The position numbers and the translations under genes are program-made. Positions 23,698 to 33,824 of a stretch of 41,433 nucleotides of DNA are shown piece after piece; positions within the stretch are counted from its first letter, which is position 1, and each line of letters starts with the position of its first letter. The stretch covers positions 1 through 41,433 of the forward strand of contig CANQDT010000021.1 of the NCBI GenBank assembly GCA_947593735.1, read 5' to 3'. Under the pieces are notes generated by a model. It was not told where the DNA came from, searched no databases, and was given only the letters and a program-made list of their open reading frames with translations. This DNA is from an uncultured Lachnospiraceae bacterium. Lineage in GTDB: Bacteria > Bacillota > Clostridia > Lachnospirales > Lachnospiraceae.

Positions 23698-24018
23698 ATG
23701 GAGCAGTTTGATGCGGTGGCAAGGATCAGAGAATTGTTGTCAGAGCGCGGATGGACGATGTATCAATTTTCCAAAGCAACCGGTATTCCAAAATCAACAC
23801 TGAACCGCCTGATCTGCAAGACCAATTCTCCGACTGTGCGGACGGTGGAGACGATCTGCGACGGATTTGGTATCACGCTGGAACAGTTCTTTCATAAGGA
23901 TTCCGAAACATACCGGCTGTCGGAACAGCAGAAGCGCTGCCTTGCCGCGTGGGATATGCTGGATCCCGCGGAGAAAGAAAAGGCGCTGGCGTATATGGAC
24001 GGACTGCGTGCCAGATGA
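23698..24018 (+). CDS. XRE-family helix-turn-helix regulator
   Basis: 106 residues from the ATG at 23698, after AAAGGGGAG; a start 30 codons earlier runs through the probable promoter (TACAAT near 23660). Residues 8-65 are a Cro/CI-type helix-turn-helix (RIRELLSERGWTMYQFSKAT, GIPKSTLNRLI, TVETICDGFGITLEQFF). A short helical tail follows (LSEQQKRCLAAWDML, EKEKALAYMDGLRAR). Such single-domain regulators are common in Lachnospiraceae. The target is unknown. It is divergent from the small membrane protein gene and may control it. Confidence 0.88.
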   Translation: MEQFDAVARIRELLSERGWTMYQFSKATGIPKSTLNRLICKTNSPTVRTVETICDGFGITLEQFFHKDSETYRLSEQQKRCLAAWDMLDPAEKEKALAYMDGLRAR

Positions 24019-24088
24019 TGGTGGAACAAAGAATTTTTGCCGGATCAGATGAACGCAGAAATTTCACATAATTAGATAGGATTCAATG

Positions 24089-24144
24089 TTGCCCCGGGGT
24101 AAAAAATATGGTATGATGTTACGAGTATCCTTTTACCCTGGGGC
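24089..24144 (+). promoter_or_regulatory. leuC promoter with twin inverted operators
   Basis: TTGCCC (24089-24094), 17 bases and TATGAT (24112-24117) form the promoter. The -35 lies inside GCCCCGGGGTAAAA (24091-24104), and an inverted copy TTTTACCCTGGGGC (24131-24144) lies just after the transcript start. Each copy is itself near-palindromic (TGCCCCNGGGTA). Two sites bracketing the -10 box suggest a repressor, perhaps sensing branched-chain amino acids. No T-box or leader peptide rich in Leu codons is seen before leuC. Confidence 0.62.
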
Positions 24145-24221
24145 ATTGTTTTGCGGCGGCGGAAGCCCCGGATCTTTCCCGCGCGGGGAAAAGGAATGAG
24201 AAAAGTATGGAGGTAAGAACG

Positions 24222-25487
24222 ATGGGAATGACAATGACTCAGAAGATCCTGGCGGCGCACGCGGGCCTTGCTGCCGTTGAGGCAGGGCAGCTGATCGAAG
24301 CTGACCTGGATATGGTCCTGGCGAATGATATTACCGCTCCGGTCGCGATCCATGAGGTGGAGCGTCTGAATAAGAAGACCGTGTTTGACAAAGATAAGAT
24401 CGCGCTTGTCCCGGATCATTTTGCGCCGAACAAGGATATCAAATCCGCGGAACACTGCAAATGCGTGAGGGAGTTTGCCAGAAAGCACGACATTACAAAC
24501 TATTTTGAGATCGGGCAGATGGGCATTGAACACGCGCTCCTGCCGGAAAAGGGACTGATCGTGGCAGGCGAGACCTGCATCGGCGCGGATTCCCATACTT
24601 GTACATACGGCGCGCTTGGCGCTTTTTCAACCGGCGTGGGCAGCACGGATATGGGAGCCGGCATGATGACCGGCAAGGCGTGGTTTAAAGTCCCGTCCGC
24701 GATCCGGTTTGTCCTGACAGGAAAACCGTCCCGATGGGTGAGCGGCAAGGATGTGATCCTGCATATCATTGGCATGATCGGCGTGGACGGCGCGCTTTAT
24801 AAGTCCATGGAATTTACCGGGGACGGCATTGCGAACCTGAGCATGGACGACCGGTTTACGATCGCGAATATGGCGATCGAGGCGGGCGCGAAAAACGGGA
24901 TCTTCCCGGTGGACGACAAGACGATCGCTTATATGGAAGAACATTCCGCCAAACCATATAAGATTTACGAGGCGGACGAGGACGCGGTATATGACGCGGA
25001 ATACACGATCGACCTGTCGCAGCTGAAACCGACGGTCGCGTTCCCCCATCTTCCGGAGAATACGAAGACTGTCGAGGAAGCGGGAGATGTGAAGATCGAC
25101 CAGGTGGTGATCGGCTCCTGTACGAACGGCAGGATCGAGGATCTCCGGACTGCGGCGGAAGTGTTGAAAGGACGCCATGTCGCGGACGGGATCCGCTGTA
25201 TCGTCATTCCCGCGACGCAGGCGGTTTATCTGCAGTCGATCGAGGAAGGGCTGACGCAGATCTTTGTGCAGGCAGGGGCGGTTGTCAGTACGCCGACCTG
25301 CGGTCCGTGCCTTGGAGGATATATGGGGATCCTTGCGGCGGGCGAGCGCGCGGTGTCCACGACCAACCGGAATTTTGTAGGGCGTATGGGACACGTAGAG
25401 TCGGAAGTTTATCTGGCGAGCCCGGCGGTCGCGGCGGCGTCGGCTGTGACAGGTCGCATTTCAGAACCGCGGGAGTTAGGATTATAG
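24222..25487 (+). CDS. leuC: 3-isopropylmalate dehydratase large subunit
   Basis: 421 residues from the ATG at 24222, preceded by TGGAGG. The protein belongs to the shorter, homoaconitase-like LeuC type. The three ligands of the [4Fe-4S] cluster are in GSCTNGR and PTCGPCLGG, and the substrate-binding [15 protein letters not shown] is present. With LeuD it isomerises 2-isopropylmalate to 3-isopropylmalate in leucine synthesis. It is the first gene of a six-gene run on one strand. leuA (isopropylmalate synthase) is not in the window. Confidence 0.96.
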   Translation: MGMTMTQKILAAHAGLAAVEAGQLIEADLDMVLANDITAPVAIHEVERLNKKTVFDKDKIALVPDHFAPNKDIKSAEHCKCVREFARKHDITNYFEIGQMGIEHALLPEKGLIVAGETCIGADSHTCTYGALGAFSTGVGSTDMGAGMMTGKAWFKVPSAIRFVLTGKPSRWVSGKDVILHIIGMIGVDGALYKSMEFTGDGIANLSMDDRFTIANMAIEAGAKNGIFPVDDKTIAYMEEHSAKPYKIYEADEDAVYDAEYTIDLSQLKPTVAFPHLPENTKTVEEAGDVKIDQVVIGSCTNGRIEDLRTAAEVLKGRHVADGIRCIVIPATQAVYLQSIEEGLTQIFVQAGAVVSTPTCGPCLGGYMGILAAGERAVSTTNRNFVGRMGHVESEVYLASPAVAAASAVTGRISEPRELGL

Positions 25488-25499
25488 GAGGACAGACGG

Positions 25500-25985
25500 A
25501 TGAAAGCATGTGGATTGGTTCATAAATACGGAGATAATGTTGATACGGACGTGATCATTCCGGCAAGATATTTAAATTCTTCCGACCCGAAAGAGCTTGC
25601 GGCGCACTGCATGGAAGATATCGACCGGGAGTTTATCCATAAAGTAAACGAGGGGGATATCATCGTGGCGGAGAAAAATTTCGGCTGCGGCTCCTCCAGG
25701 GAACACGCGCCGATCGCGATCAAGGCGGCGGGAGTCAGCTGCGTGATCGCGGAAACGTTCGCGCGCATCTTTTACCGCAACGCCATCAATATCGGACTTC
25801 CGATCATCGAATGCGCGGAAGCGGCGAAGACCATTGAGGCGGGCGATCGGGTTTCGATTGATTTTGACAGCGGGCTGATCACGGACGAGACAAAGGGAGT
25901 ATCGTTCCAGGGACAGGCATTTCCTCCTTTTATGCAGAAGATCATACAGGCGGAGGGATTGATGAATTACATCAACCAAAAATAG
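25500..25985 (+). CDS. leuD: 3-isopropylmalate dehydratase small subunit
   Basis: 161 residues, the short LeuD type that pairs with the LeuC type found here. Motifs: [28 protein letters not shown] and GLPIIE. It starts 12 bases after leuC behind GGAGGAC and is clearly cotranscribed. It forms the swivelling domain of the dehydratase and holds part of the substrate site. Confidence 0.96.
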   Translation: MKACGLVHKYGDNVDTDVIIPARYLNSSDPKELAAHCMEDIDREFIHKVNEGDIIVAEKNFGCGSSREHAPIAIKAAGVSCVIAETFARIFYRNAINIGLPIIECAEAAKTIEAGDRVSIDFDSGLITDETKGVSFQGQAFPPFMQKIIQAEGLMNYINQK

Positions 25986-26016
25986 ATTGCTCCATCGAGA
26001 AAAAGGTTGTGATGCT

Positions 26017-28146
26017 ATGAATCGACGTCGGAAACACCGGATCGAGGGGATCTTTTTTCTGGTTTCCATTTTGCTCTGCGGGTTTCTGTCGCTTCACGCC
26101 AGGGCGGAGAGGACGCGGGACTTTGTTTATACGGTCCAGGAAAGTGATCACACGTACGGATCCATCAAAAAATATATTGGCAAAGGAAAGAGCGTCGTCA
26201 TTCCGGATTCGATCGGGGAGGTTCCGATCGAGGCGATCGACACCGGGGCGTTTGCCGCGTCTGATATTGAAAAAGTCGTTGTGGGCGGACAGGTGAGGAC
26301 GATCGGCGAGTCGGCGTTCCGGGACTGCAAAAAACTGGAGACCGTCACATTCGGCGAGAATGTCCGCGCCGTTCAGGACTTTGCTTTTTTCGGCTGCGCC
26401 AGATTGCAGACGTTGAATTTCGACAAAAATCTGCGGTCCATCGGGCAGATGGCGTTCGCCAGCTGTACCGGGCTTACGCGGGTGAACCTGCCGGAGAATG
26501 TCCGGACCCTGTATTCCGCGGAGGAAGAAGAGATATACGGCGGCGTGTTTTATAATTGCAGCGGGCTGAGATCGCTTTCATTTGGGAGCAGGCTTACCAT
26601 GATCCCGGTCAATACGTGCAACAGCTGTACGAGCCTTACGGACGTCTCCATGCCGAACACGGTCACGGAGATCGGGCAGTCGGCGTTCGCGTACTGCGCG
26701 AAGCTGAAGCAGATCGAGTTTTCCCAGACGCTGGAAACGATCGGCGCGGGCGCGTTCTTTAACTGCACCGGGCTTGAAGTGCTCTCGTTCCCGGACAGCA
26801 TGAAAACGCTGGAAAACAGCGCGGAGACGCAGGCGGGAAGCACGTTTGGATATTGTGAGAACGTGCAGAAAGTCGTTTTCGGGGAACAGCTCAGATCCAT
26901 TCCGAAGCATACCTTTTCCGGGAATAACAAACTGACCTCCATGGTGTTTTATGGGGAGACGGTTGTGGAGCCGGAAGCGTTCGTAAACTGCGACAGCATA
27001 CAGGACATTTATTATCTGGGCGACGTGCCGACGCTGTATGAAGATTCTTTCGGGACAAACAACAGCATGACGATCCGGTATCCGTTCGGATCGAAACGGG
27101 GCTCCAATTACCACCGCTATACGCTGTACAATCCCGGCGATACGTGCGTCAACGCGATTTTCCGTACGCCGGCAGCCACGGTATCCAAGCAGGTCATATC
27201 CGGGATGCCGGTCAACAAGCCTGTGATACCGGAGAGGGCAGGGTACCGCCTGACCGGGTGGACGTACAGCAACAACGACGCGAGCGTCCGATGGGATTTC
27301 AGCAAGAGCGTTTATATCAACTTCTATTTTGAGTCCCGGTGGGAGATCGGAACCTATACGGTGACGTTCCAGACGGAAGAAGGGGAGCTGCCCGCGGACG
27401 AACAGGAACGGGACATTGTATATGAGGAAACGCTCGGAACGCTGCCAACCCCGTCGCGGAGAGATTATGATTTCGCCGGCTGGTATACCAGAAAAAATAA
27501 GGTCGGCACGAAATATACGAAAAATTCATCCATGCCGGGCACGGATCTGACGCTGTACGCGGGATGGAACCTGAATCCGGAAGCGCCGGAGACGCCGACG
27601 CTCCGGCTGAGCGAGGAAGGCGCGCACAAGATCAAGATCCTTTGGAAAAAGGACGATACGGTAAGCGGATATACGATCTACCGCTCGACCCGGAAAAACG
27701 GGACGTATACCAGGATTGGGACGGCAAGCGGGGCGGCGACCGGTTATGTCAACGGAGGGCTGAAGCCCGGACGGACTTATTATTACCGCGTCCGCGCCTA
27801 CAAGCTGATGGAAGGGCAGAAGATCAACAGCGCGTTTTCCGACAGGAAAAAGCGGTATCTGTCCGGGAAGCCAGATACGCCGGTCTTTTCCGCGAAAAGG
27901 CGGAGCGCGACAAGCACGGATCTGTCCTGGGATAAATTTGAAGACGCGGAGTACGTGGACGTCTTTTACGCGACGTCACGGAACGGGAAATACCGCCGGT
28001 TCGCGACCTATACCGGCAATTCGATCGGCTGCTACCATACAAAGCTCCGGAAAAAGAAAACATATTATTACCGGATCCGCACCTATAATGTGGTGAAGGG
28101 AGAAAAAATATACAGCAATTATTCCAAAGTGCATAAAGTATCATGA
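26017..28146 (+). CDS. Secreted BspA-like leucine-rich-repeat surface protein within the leu operon
   Basis: 709 residues from the ATG at 26017; the ribosome site (AAAAGG) is weaker than those of its neighbours. A signal peptide ([18 protein letters not shown]) is followed by at least ten BspA/LRR_5 repeats at about residues 60-365 (units such as [20 protein letters not shown]), two Listeria-Bacteroides (InlB B-type) repeats at about 378-520 ([27 protein letters not shown]) and two fibronectin-III-like domains at about 522-709 ([19 protein letters not shown]). No LPXTG or membrane anchor is seen. Such proteins act in adhesion or other surface contacts. It lies 31 bases after leuD and 19 bases before leuB on the same strand without its own promoter or terminator, so it is probably cotranscribed with leucine genes. 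Confidence 0.92.
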   Translation: MNRRRKHRIEGIFFLVSILLCGFLSLHARAERTRDFVYTVQESDHTYGSIKKYIGKGKSVVIPDSIGEVPIEAIDTGAFAASDIEKVVVGGQVRTIGESAFRDCKKLETVTFGENVRAVQDFAFFGCARLQTLNFDKNLRSIGQMAFASCTGLTRVNLPENVRTLYSAEEEEIYGGVFYNCSGLRSLSFGSRLTMIPVNTCNSCTSLTDVSMPNTVTEIGQSAFAYCAKLKQIEFSQTLETIGAGAFFNCTGLEVLSFPDSMKTLENSAETQAGSTFGYCENVQKVVFGEQLRSIPKHTFSGNNKLTSMVFYGETVVEPEAFVNCDSIQDIYYLGDVPTLYEDSFGTNNSMTIRYPFGSKRGSNYHRYTLYNPGDTCVNAIFRTPAATVSKQVISGMPVNKPVIPERAGYRLTGWTYSNNDASVRWDFSKSVYINFYFESRWEIGTYTVTFQTEEGELPADEQERDIVYEETLGTLPTPSRRDYDFAGWYTRKNKVGTKYTKNSSMPGTDLTLYAGWNLNPEAPETPTLRLSEEGAHKIKILWKKDDTVSGYTIYRSTRKNGTYTRIGTASGAATGYVNGGLKPGRTYYYRVRAYKLMEGQKINSAFSDRKKRYLSGKPDTPVFSAKRRSATSTDLSWDKFEDAEYVDVFYATSRNGKYRRFATYTGNSIGCYHTKLRKKKTYYYRIRTYNVVKGEKIYSNYSKVHKVS

Positions 28147-28165
28147 AAGAAATGAGGATAAGAAG

Positions 28166-29257
28166 ATGAACTATCGGATTGCAGTAATTAAAGGGGACGG
28201 GATCGGTCCCGAGATCGTCAATGAGGCGATCCGCGTACTGGACCGGGTTGCCGAACAGTACGGACATACGTTTGAATATCGCGAGATCCTGATGGGAGGC
28301 GCGTCGATCGACGTCTACGGCGTCCCGCTGACCGACGAGGCGCTTGAGGTTGCCAAAAGCAGCGACGCCGTTCTGATGGGCGCGATCGGGGGAGATACGA
28401 ACACTTCCCCGTGGTATCAGCTTCCGCCGAGCCTGCGCCCGGAAGCGGCGCTGCTGAGGATCCGGAAGGAGCTTGGGCTTTTTGCGAATATCCGGCCCGC
28501 CTATCTGTATGAGGAATTAAAACAGGCATGCCCGCTGCGCGACGAGATCATCGGCATGGGATTTGATATGGTCGTGATGCGCGAACTGACCGGCGGTCTT
28601 TACTTTGGAGAGCGCGGGACGGAGCGGCGCGAGGATGGGACGCGCGTTTCCCATGATTCGCTCGTCTATGATGAAAATGAGATCCGCCGCATCGCGATCC
28701 GCGGATTTGATGTGGCGATGAAGCGCCGGAAGAAAGTTACCAGCGTGGATAAGGCGAATGTCCTGGATTCCTCCCGTCTCTGGAGGGCGGTTGTGAACGA
28801 AGTGGCGGCGGATTATCCGGAAGTCGAGCTGGAACATATGCTTGTGGACAACTGCGCGATGCAGCTCGTCCGGGATCCGAAGCAGTTCGATGTGATCCTG
28901 ACGGAAAATATGTTTGGGGATATCTTGTCGGATGAGGCGAGCATGGTGACCGGTTCGATCGGTATGTTGTCGTCCGCGAGCCTGAATGAAGGGAAACTCG
29001 GGCTGTATGAGCCGAGCCATGGGTCCGCGCCGGATATCGCGGGACAGGACAAAGCCAATCCGATCGCGACGATCCTGTCCGCGGCGATGCTGCTCCGCTA
29101 TTCCTTTGATCTGGACCGGGAAGCGGACGCTGTGGAAGCCGCGGTCAAGCAGGTACTGAAAGACGGATACCGCACAGTCGATATTATGTCTCCCGGGTGT
29201 ACGCTTGTCGGCACAGCCGAAATGGGGCGTCAGATCCTGGAGAGAATAGAAAGATAA
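28166..29257 (+). CDS. leuB: 3-isopropylmalate dehydrogenase
   Basis: 363 residues, usual for LeuB. Markers: [10 protein letters not shown] at the N-terminus, [35 protein letters not shown] and the NAD-site sequence [13 protein letters not shown]. It oxidises and decarboxylates 3-isopropylmalate to 4-methyl-2-oxopentanoate with NAD. ATG at 28166 after ATGAGGA. It follows the surface protein by 19 bases and precedes ilvD by 21. Confidence 0.96.
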   Translation: MNYRIAVIKGDGIGPEIVNEAIRVLDRVAEQYGHTFEYREILMGGASIDVYGVPLTDEALEVAKSSDAVLMGAIGGDTNTSPWYQLPPSLRPEAALLRIRKELGLFANIRPAYLYEELKQACPLRDEIIGMGFDMVVMRELTGGLYFGERGTERREDGTRVSHDSLVYDENEIRRIAIRGFDVAMKRRKKVTSVDKANVLDSSRLWRAVVNEVAADYPEVELEHMLVDNCAMQLVRDPKQFDVILTENMFGDILSDEASMVTGSIGMLSSASLNEGKLGLYEPSHGSAPDIAGQDKANPIATILSAAMLLRYSFDLDREADAVEAAVKQVLKDGYRTVDIMSPGCTLVGTAEMGRQILERIER

Positions 29258-29278
29258 AACAGAAAGAAGGGTTTACAG

Positions 29279-30955
29279 TTGAAAAGTGATCAAGTAAAGG
29301 TCGGCGACCAGCAGGCGCCGCACCGTTCCCTGTTCCACGCGCTGGGGCAGACGGAGGAAGAAATGAAACGCCCGATGGTCGGTATCGTGAGTTCGTATAA
29401 CGAGATCGTGCCCGGTCATATGAATCTGGATAAGATCGTGGAGGCGGTCAAAATGGGCGTCGCCATGGCGGGAGGGACCCCGGTGGTATTTCCCGCGATC
29501 GCGGTCTGCGACGGGATCGCGATGGGGCATATCGGAATGAAATATTCCCTTGTGACAAGAGACCTGATCGCGGATTCCACCGAATGTATGGCGATCGCGC
29601 ACCAGTTTGACGCGCTCGTGATGATCCCGAACTGCGACAAGAACGTACCCGGTCTTCTGATGGCGGCGGCAAGGATCAACGTGCCGACGATTTTTGTCAG
29701 CGGAGGACCGATGCTTGCCGGGCATATCAACGGACATAAGACAAGCCTTTCGACCATGTTTGAAAAGGTCGGCGCGATGGCTGCCGGGACGATCAGCCGG
29801 GAGGAACTGGAGGAGTATGAGAGAAACGCGTGCCCGACCTGCGGTTCCTGCTCCGGAATGTATACGGCAAACTCAATGAACTGCCTGACGGAAGCGCTCG
29901 GTATGGGGCTCCGCGGGAACGGGACGATCCCCGCCGTATATTCGGAGCGGCTGCGCCTCGCCAAGCACGCCGGAATGCAGGTGATGAAGCTGCTTGAGAA
30001 AAATATCCGGCCCCGGGACATCATGACGGAAAAAGCGTTTTATAACGCGCTGAAAGTCGATATGGCGCTCGGGTGTTCGACCAATTCCATGCTGCATCTT
30101 CCCGCGATCGCCCATGAGGCGGGAGTGGAACTGGATCTTGACCTGGCAAACGAAATGAGCGCGATAACGCCGAACCTGTGCCATCTGGCGCCGGCAGGCC
30201 CGACCTATATCGAGGATCTCAACGAGGCGGGAGGCGTTTACGCGGTCATGAACGAACTGAATAAACGGAACCTGCTGGATACGGATCTGATCACGGTCAC
30301 CGGAAAGACGGTCGGCGAAAATATCGCGGGATGCGAGAACCGGAACCCGGATGTGATCCGGCCGATCGACCATCCATACAGCGAGACGGGCGGCATCGCC
30401 GTCCTGAAAGGAAACCTTGCCCCGGATTCGGGCGTTGTGAAGCGTTCCGCCGTGGCGGAGGAAATGATGGTCCATGAGGGACCTGCCCGCGTCTTTGACT
30501 GTGAGGAGGACGCGATTCAGGCGATCCGGGGCGGAAAGATCAACCCCGGCGATGTTGTCGTGATCCGCTATGAGGGACCCAAGGGAGGTCCCGGCATGAG
30601 GGAAATGCTCAACCCGACGTCCGCGATCATGGGCATGGGGCTCGGTTCCTCGGTCGCGCTGATCACAGACGGCAGGTTTTCCGGAGCGAGCCGCGGCGCG
30701 GTCATCGGACATGTTTCGCCGGAGGCGGCTGTGGGCGGTCCGATCGCGCTGGTGGAGGAAGGCGATATCATCCGGATCGATATTCCAAAGAACCGGCTCG
30801 ATTTCGACGTATCGGAGGAAGAACTTGAGGCAAGGCGGGCGAAGTGGCAGCCGAGAGAGCCGAAGGTAACGACCGGATACCTTGCCCGCTACGCGTCGCT
30901 GGTGACGTCCGGCAACCGGGGCGCGGTCCTGGAAGTGCCGGGAAAAGAACAATAA
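29279..30955 (+). CDS. ilvD: Dihydroxy-acid dehydratase
   Basis: 558 residues starting at a TTG (29279) with GAAGG about 8 bases upstream; no ATG in a suitable place would keep the conserved N-terminus. The iron-sulfur ligands are visible in NCDKNVPG and [19 protein letters not shown], and the C-terminal [19 protein letters not shown] is typical. The enzyme makes 2-keto acids for valine, isoleucine and leucine synthesis. It is part of the leuCD-leuB-ilvD-ilvB transcript; ilvC (ketol-acid reductoisomerase) is missing from the cluster. Confidence 0.96.
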   Translation: MKSDQVKVGDQQAPHRSLFHALGQTEEEMKRPMVGIVSSYNEIVPGHMNLDKIVEAVKMGVAMAGGTPVVFPAIAVCDGIAMGHIGMKYSLVTRDLIADSTECMAIAHQFDALVMIPNCDKNVPGLLMAAARINVPTIFVSGGPMLAGHINGHKTSLSTMFEKVGAMAAGTISREELEEYERNACPTCGSCSGMYTANSMNCLTEALGMGLRGNGTIPAVYSERLRLAKHAGMQVMKLLEKNIRPRDIMTEKAFYNALKVDMALGCSTNSMLHLPAIAHEAGVELDLDLANEMSAITPNLCHLAPAGPTYIEDLNEAGGVYAVMNELNKRNLLDTDLITVTGKTVGENIAGCENRNPDVIRPIDHPYSETGGIAVLKGNLAPDSGVVKRSAVAEEMMVHEGPARVFDCEEDAIQAIRGGKINPGDVVVIRYEGPKGGPGMREMLNPTSAIMGMGLGSSVALITDGRFSGASRGAVIGHVSPEAAVGGPIALVEEGDIIRIDIPKNRLDFDVSEEELEARRAKWQPREPKVTTGYLARYASLVTSGNRGAVLEVPGKEQ

Positions 30956-30972
30956 AGAATGAGGTAGATACT

Positions 30973-32655
30973 ATGAGTCAGTTAACAGGTTCCCAGATCG
31001 TGATCGAATGTCTGAAAGAACAGAATGTCGATACAGTATTTGGGTATCCCGGCGGTACGATATTAAATATTTATGATGAATTATACAAACACAGCAACGA
31101 GATCCGGCACATCCTCACATCGCACGAGCAGGGGGCGGCGCACGCCGCCGACGGATACGCCCGCGCGACCGGGAAAGTCGGCGTCTGCCTTGCGACTTCG
31201 GGACCGGGGGCGACAAACCTTGTAACCGGGATCGCGACGGCGTATATGGATTCGGTCCCGATGGTGGCGATCACCGCCAATGTGGCGGTATCCCAGCTGG
31301 GAAAAGATAGTTTTCAGGAGATCGATATCGCCGGCGTGACGCTTCCGATCACGAAGCATAACTATATTGTAAAGGACATCCGGGAGCTGGCACCGACGAT
31401 CCGGAGGGCGTTTGAGATCGCGAAGAGCGGCAGACCGGGACCGGTCCTTGTCGATATCACCAAGGACGTGACGGCGGCGACGACCGAATACAGCCCGGAG
31501 ATACCGGCTCCGATCCAGCCCCAGACCGATACGATCCGCGCGAAGGATATCGAGAAAGCGCTGGAATTGATCCGGGACGCGAAACGCCCGTTCATCCTCA
31601 CCGGAGGGGGCGCGATCATCTCCAATGCGAGCGAGGAGGTCAAAGAGTTTGTCTATAAGGTGCAGGCGCCGGTTGCGTCAAGCCTGATGTCCCAAGGCGT
31701 TTTTGACCAGGCGGATCCCCTTTATACCGGGATGCTTGGCATGCATGGGACGAAAACGTCCAATCTGGGCGTGACGGAATGTGACCTTCTGATCGTGCTT
31801 GGAGCCAGGTTCAGCGACCGTGTGATCGGGAACGCGTCCAAGTTTGCCAAAAACGCGGATATCCTGCAGATCGACGTGGACGACGCGGAGATCAATAAAA
31901 ACATCCTCATCACCGCGAGCGTGATCGGCGACCTGAAATGCGTCCTGAACCAGCTCAATACCAGACTGGAGCAGCAGGACCACAGCGAGTGGATCCGCCG
32001 GATCGAGGATATGAAGGAACAATATCCGCTTGTATATGAAAATAAATTCTGCGGACCGGCGATCGTCGAAAAGATTTATGAGATGACCAAGGGAGACGCA
32101 GTCATCACGACCGAGGTAGGACAGCACCAGATGTGGGCGGCGCAGTACTATACGTACCGCAGACCGCGGAGCTTTATCACATCCGGCGGGCTTGGGACAA
32201 TGGGATATGGCCTGGGCGCTTCGATCGGGGCGCAGATCGGCTGCCCGGACGAGACGGTCATCAATATCGCGGGCGACGGATGCTTCCGGATGAACATGAA
32301 CGAGATCGCAACCGCCGCGCGCTACAACATTCCGATCATTCAGGTCGTGATAAACAACCATGTGCTTGGAATGGTGCGCCAGTGGCAGACCTTGTTTTAC
32401 GGGCAGCGGTATTCCTATACCGTGCTGAACGACGCGGTTGATTTTGTCAAGCTTGCCGAGGCGATGGGAGCCAAGGGGGCAAGGGCAGAGACGCTGGAGG
32501 AATTTGAATCGATCTTCCAGGAGGCGCTGGACTCCAATACCCCGTATGTGATCGACTGCCAGATCCATCTCGACGATAAAGTATTTCCGATGGTCGCGCC
32601 CGGCGCGCCGATCGACGAGGTATTTACGGAGGAAGATTTGGAATCAGATTGTTAA
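30973..32655 (+). CDS. ilvB: Acetolactate synthase, large (catalytic) subunit
   Basis: 560 residues from the ATG at 30973, 17 bases after ilvD, with a GAGGT site; a longer frame into ilvD is spurious. Thiamine-diphosphate domains in order: FGYPGGTILNIYDEL with the catalytic Glu nearby (SHEQGAAHAADGYARATG), the central domain, and the cofactor motif GDGCFRMNMNEIATAARYNIP. It condenses pyruvate to acetolactate, the first common step to valine and leucine. No ilvN/ilvH regulatory subunit gene follows, so the partner, if any, lies elsewhere. There is no obvious terminator before serC. Confidence 0.95.
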   Translation: MSQLTGSQIVIECLKEQNVDTVFGYPGGTILNIYDELYKHSNEIRHILTSHEQGAAHAADGYARATGKVGVCLATSGPGATNLVTGIATAYMDSVPMVAITANVAVSQLGKDSFQEIDIAGVTLPITKHNYIVKDIRELAPTIRRAFEIAKSGRPGPVLVDITKDVTAATTEYSPEIPAPIQPQTDTIRAKDIEKALELIRDAKRPFILTGGGAIISNASEEVKEFVYKVQAPVASSLMSQGVFDQADPLYTGMLGMHGTKTSNLGVTECDLLIVLGARFSDRVIGNASKFAKNADILQIDVDDAEINKNILITASVIGDLKCVLNQLNTRLEQQDHSEWIRRIEDMKEQYPLVYENKFCGPAIVEKIYEMTKGDAVITTEVGQHQMWAAQYYTYRRPRSFITSGGLGTMGYGLGASIGAQIGCPDETVINIAGDGCFRMNMNEIATAARYNIPIIQVVINNHVLGMVRQWQTLFYGQRYSYTVLNDAVDFVKLAEAMGAKGARAETLEEFESIFQEALDSNTPYVIDCQIHLDDKVFPMVAPGAPIDEVFTEEDLESDC

Positions 32656-32659
32656 GGTC

Positions 32660-32688
32660 TTGACGAATAAAGGAAATAAGTATAGAAT
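32660..32688 (+). promoter_or_regulatory. Promoter of serC-serA
   Basis: TTGACG (32660-32665), a 17-base spacer and TAGAAT (32683-32688), right after the ilvB stop codon. It gives the serine genes their own transcript. Confidence 0.72.
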
Positions 32689-32729
32689 TACTTTATTATG
32701 TGAAATAGAAAATCAGGAGGATAAGAATT

Positions 32730-33812
32730 ATGGCACGAGTGTATAATTTTTCCGCAGGTCCCGCCGTACTGCCGGTGGAGGTGCTTCAGGAAGCAGCAGA
32801 TGAAATGCTGGATTACAGGGGAACCGGGATGTCGGTCATGGAGATGAGCCATCGTTCCAAAGCGTTTGAGACGATCATTGAGGACGCGGAGGCGACGCTC
32901 CGGGAGCTGATGAATATTCCGGATAACTACAAGGTATTGTTTTTGCAGGGCGGCGCGTCCCAGCAGTTTTCCGCGATCCCGATGAATCTGATGAAGAACG
33001 GGGTTGCCGATTATATCGTAACCGGTCAATGGTCGAAGAAAGCGCAGCAGGAGGCGGCAAGATACGGCACAGCGAATATCATCGCTTCCTCGGCGGACCA
33101 GACGTTCTCGTATATTCCGGATTGTTCTGACCTGCCTGTTTCCGACAACGCGGATTATGTATACATTTGCCACAACAATACGATCTATGGGACGGTGTTC
33201 CATGAACTTCCGAATACCAAAGGCAAGATCCTGGTAGCGGATATGTCTTCGGACATTTTATCGCAGCCGGTCAATGTAGAGGATTATGGCGTGATCTACT
33301 TCGGCGTACAGAAGAATGTCGGTCCCGCGGGCGTTGTCGTCGCGATCATCCGCGAAGACCTGATCCGGGACGACGTGATGGAAGCGACGCCGACGATGCT
33401 CAAGTGGAAGACTCAGGCAGACGCGAAATCGCTCTATAATACGCCTCCGGCATATGGAATTTATATCTGCGGGAAAGTATTCCACTGGATCAAGGATCAG
33501 GGCGGACTGGAAGCGATGAAAGCCCACAATGAGAAAAAAGCGGCGATCCTTTATGATTTCCTGGATTCCAGCGAGATGTTCAAGGGCACGGTCGTGAAGA
33601 AAGACCGCTCCCTGATGAACGTGCCGTTTGTGACCGGGGACGCCGATCTGGACGCGAAATTTGTCAAAGAGGCGAAGGAAGCCGGATTTGAGAACCTGAA
33701 AGGACACAGGACCGTCGGCGGCATGAGGGCAAGTATCTACAATGCGATGCCGATCGAGGGAGTCGAGAAGTTAGTCGCGTTTATGAAAGCGTTTGAAGAA
33801 GCCAATAAATAG
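32730..33812 (+). CDS. serC: Phosphoserine aminotransferase
   Basis: 360 residues, ATG at 32730 after AGGAGG. It starts with the family signature VYNFSAGPAVLPVEVL. LFLQGGASQQFSAIPMNL lies near residue 70, and the pyridoxal-phosphate Lys is in YFGVQKNVGPAGV. The end KGHRTVGGMRASIYNAMP is also diagnostic. It converts 3-phosphohydroxypyruvate and glutamate to phosphoserine. serA follows after 12 bases, giving two consecutive steps of serine synthesis in one unit. serB is not present. Confidence 0.97.
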   Translation: MARVYNFSAGPAVLPVEVLQEAADEMLDYRGTGMSVMEMSHRSKAFETIIEDAEATLRELMNIPDNYKVLFLQGGASQQFSAIPMNLMKNGVADYIVTGQWSKKAQQEAARYGTANIIASSADQTFSYIPDCSDLPVSDNADYVYICHNNTIYGTVFHELPNTKGKILVADMSSDILSQPVNVEDYGVIYFGVQKNVGPAGVVVAIIREDLIRDDVMEATPTMLKWKTQADAKSLYNTPPAYGIYICGKVFHWIKDQGGLEAMKAHNEKKAAILYDFLDSSEMFKGTVVKKDRSLMNVPFVTGDADLDAKFVKEAKEAGFENLKGHRTVGGMRASIYNAMPIEGVEKLVAFMKAFEEANK

Positions 33813-33824
33813 GAGAGTAGAGAG

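Noticed and set aside
24019-24221. T-box or leader-peptide attenuator before leuC
   Set aside because: No T-box sequence, no Leu-rich short frame and no terminator/antiterminator pair is seen. Control by operators is more likely.
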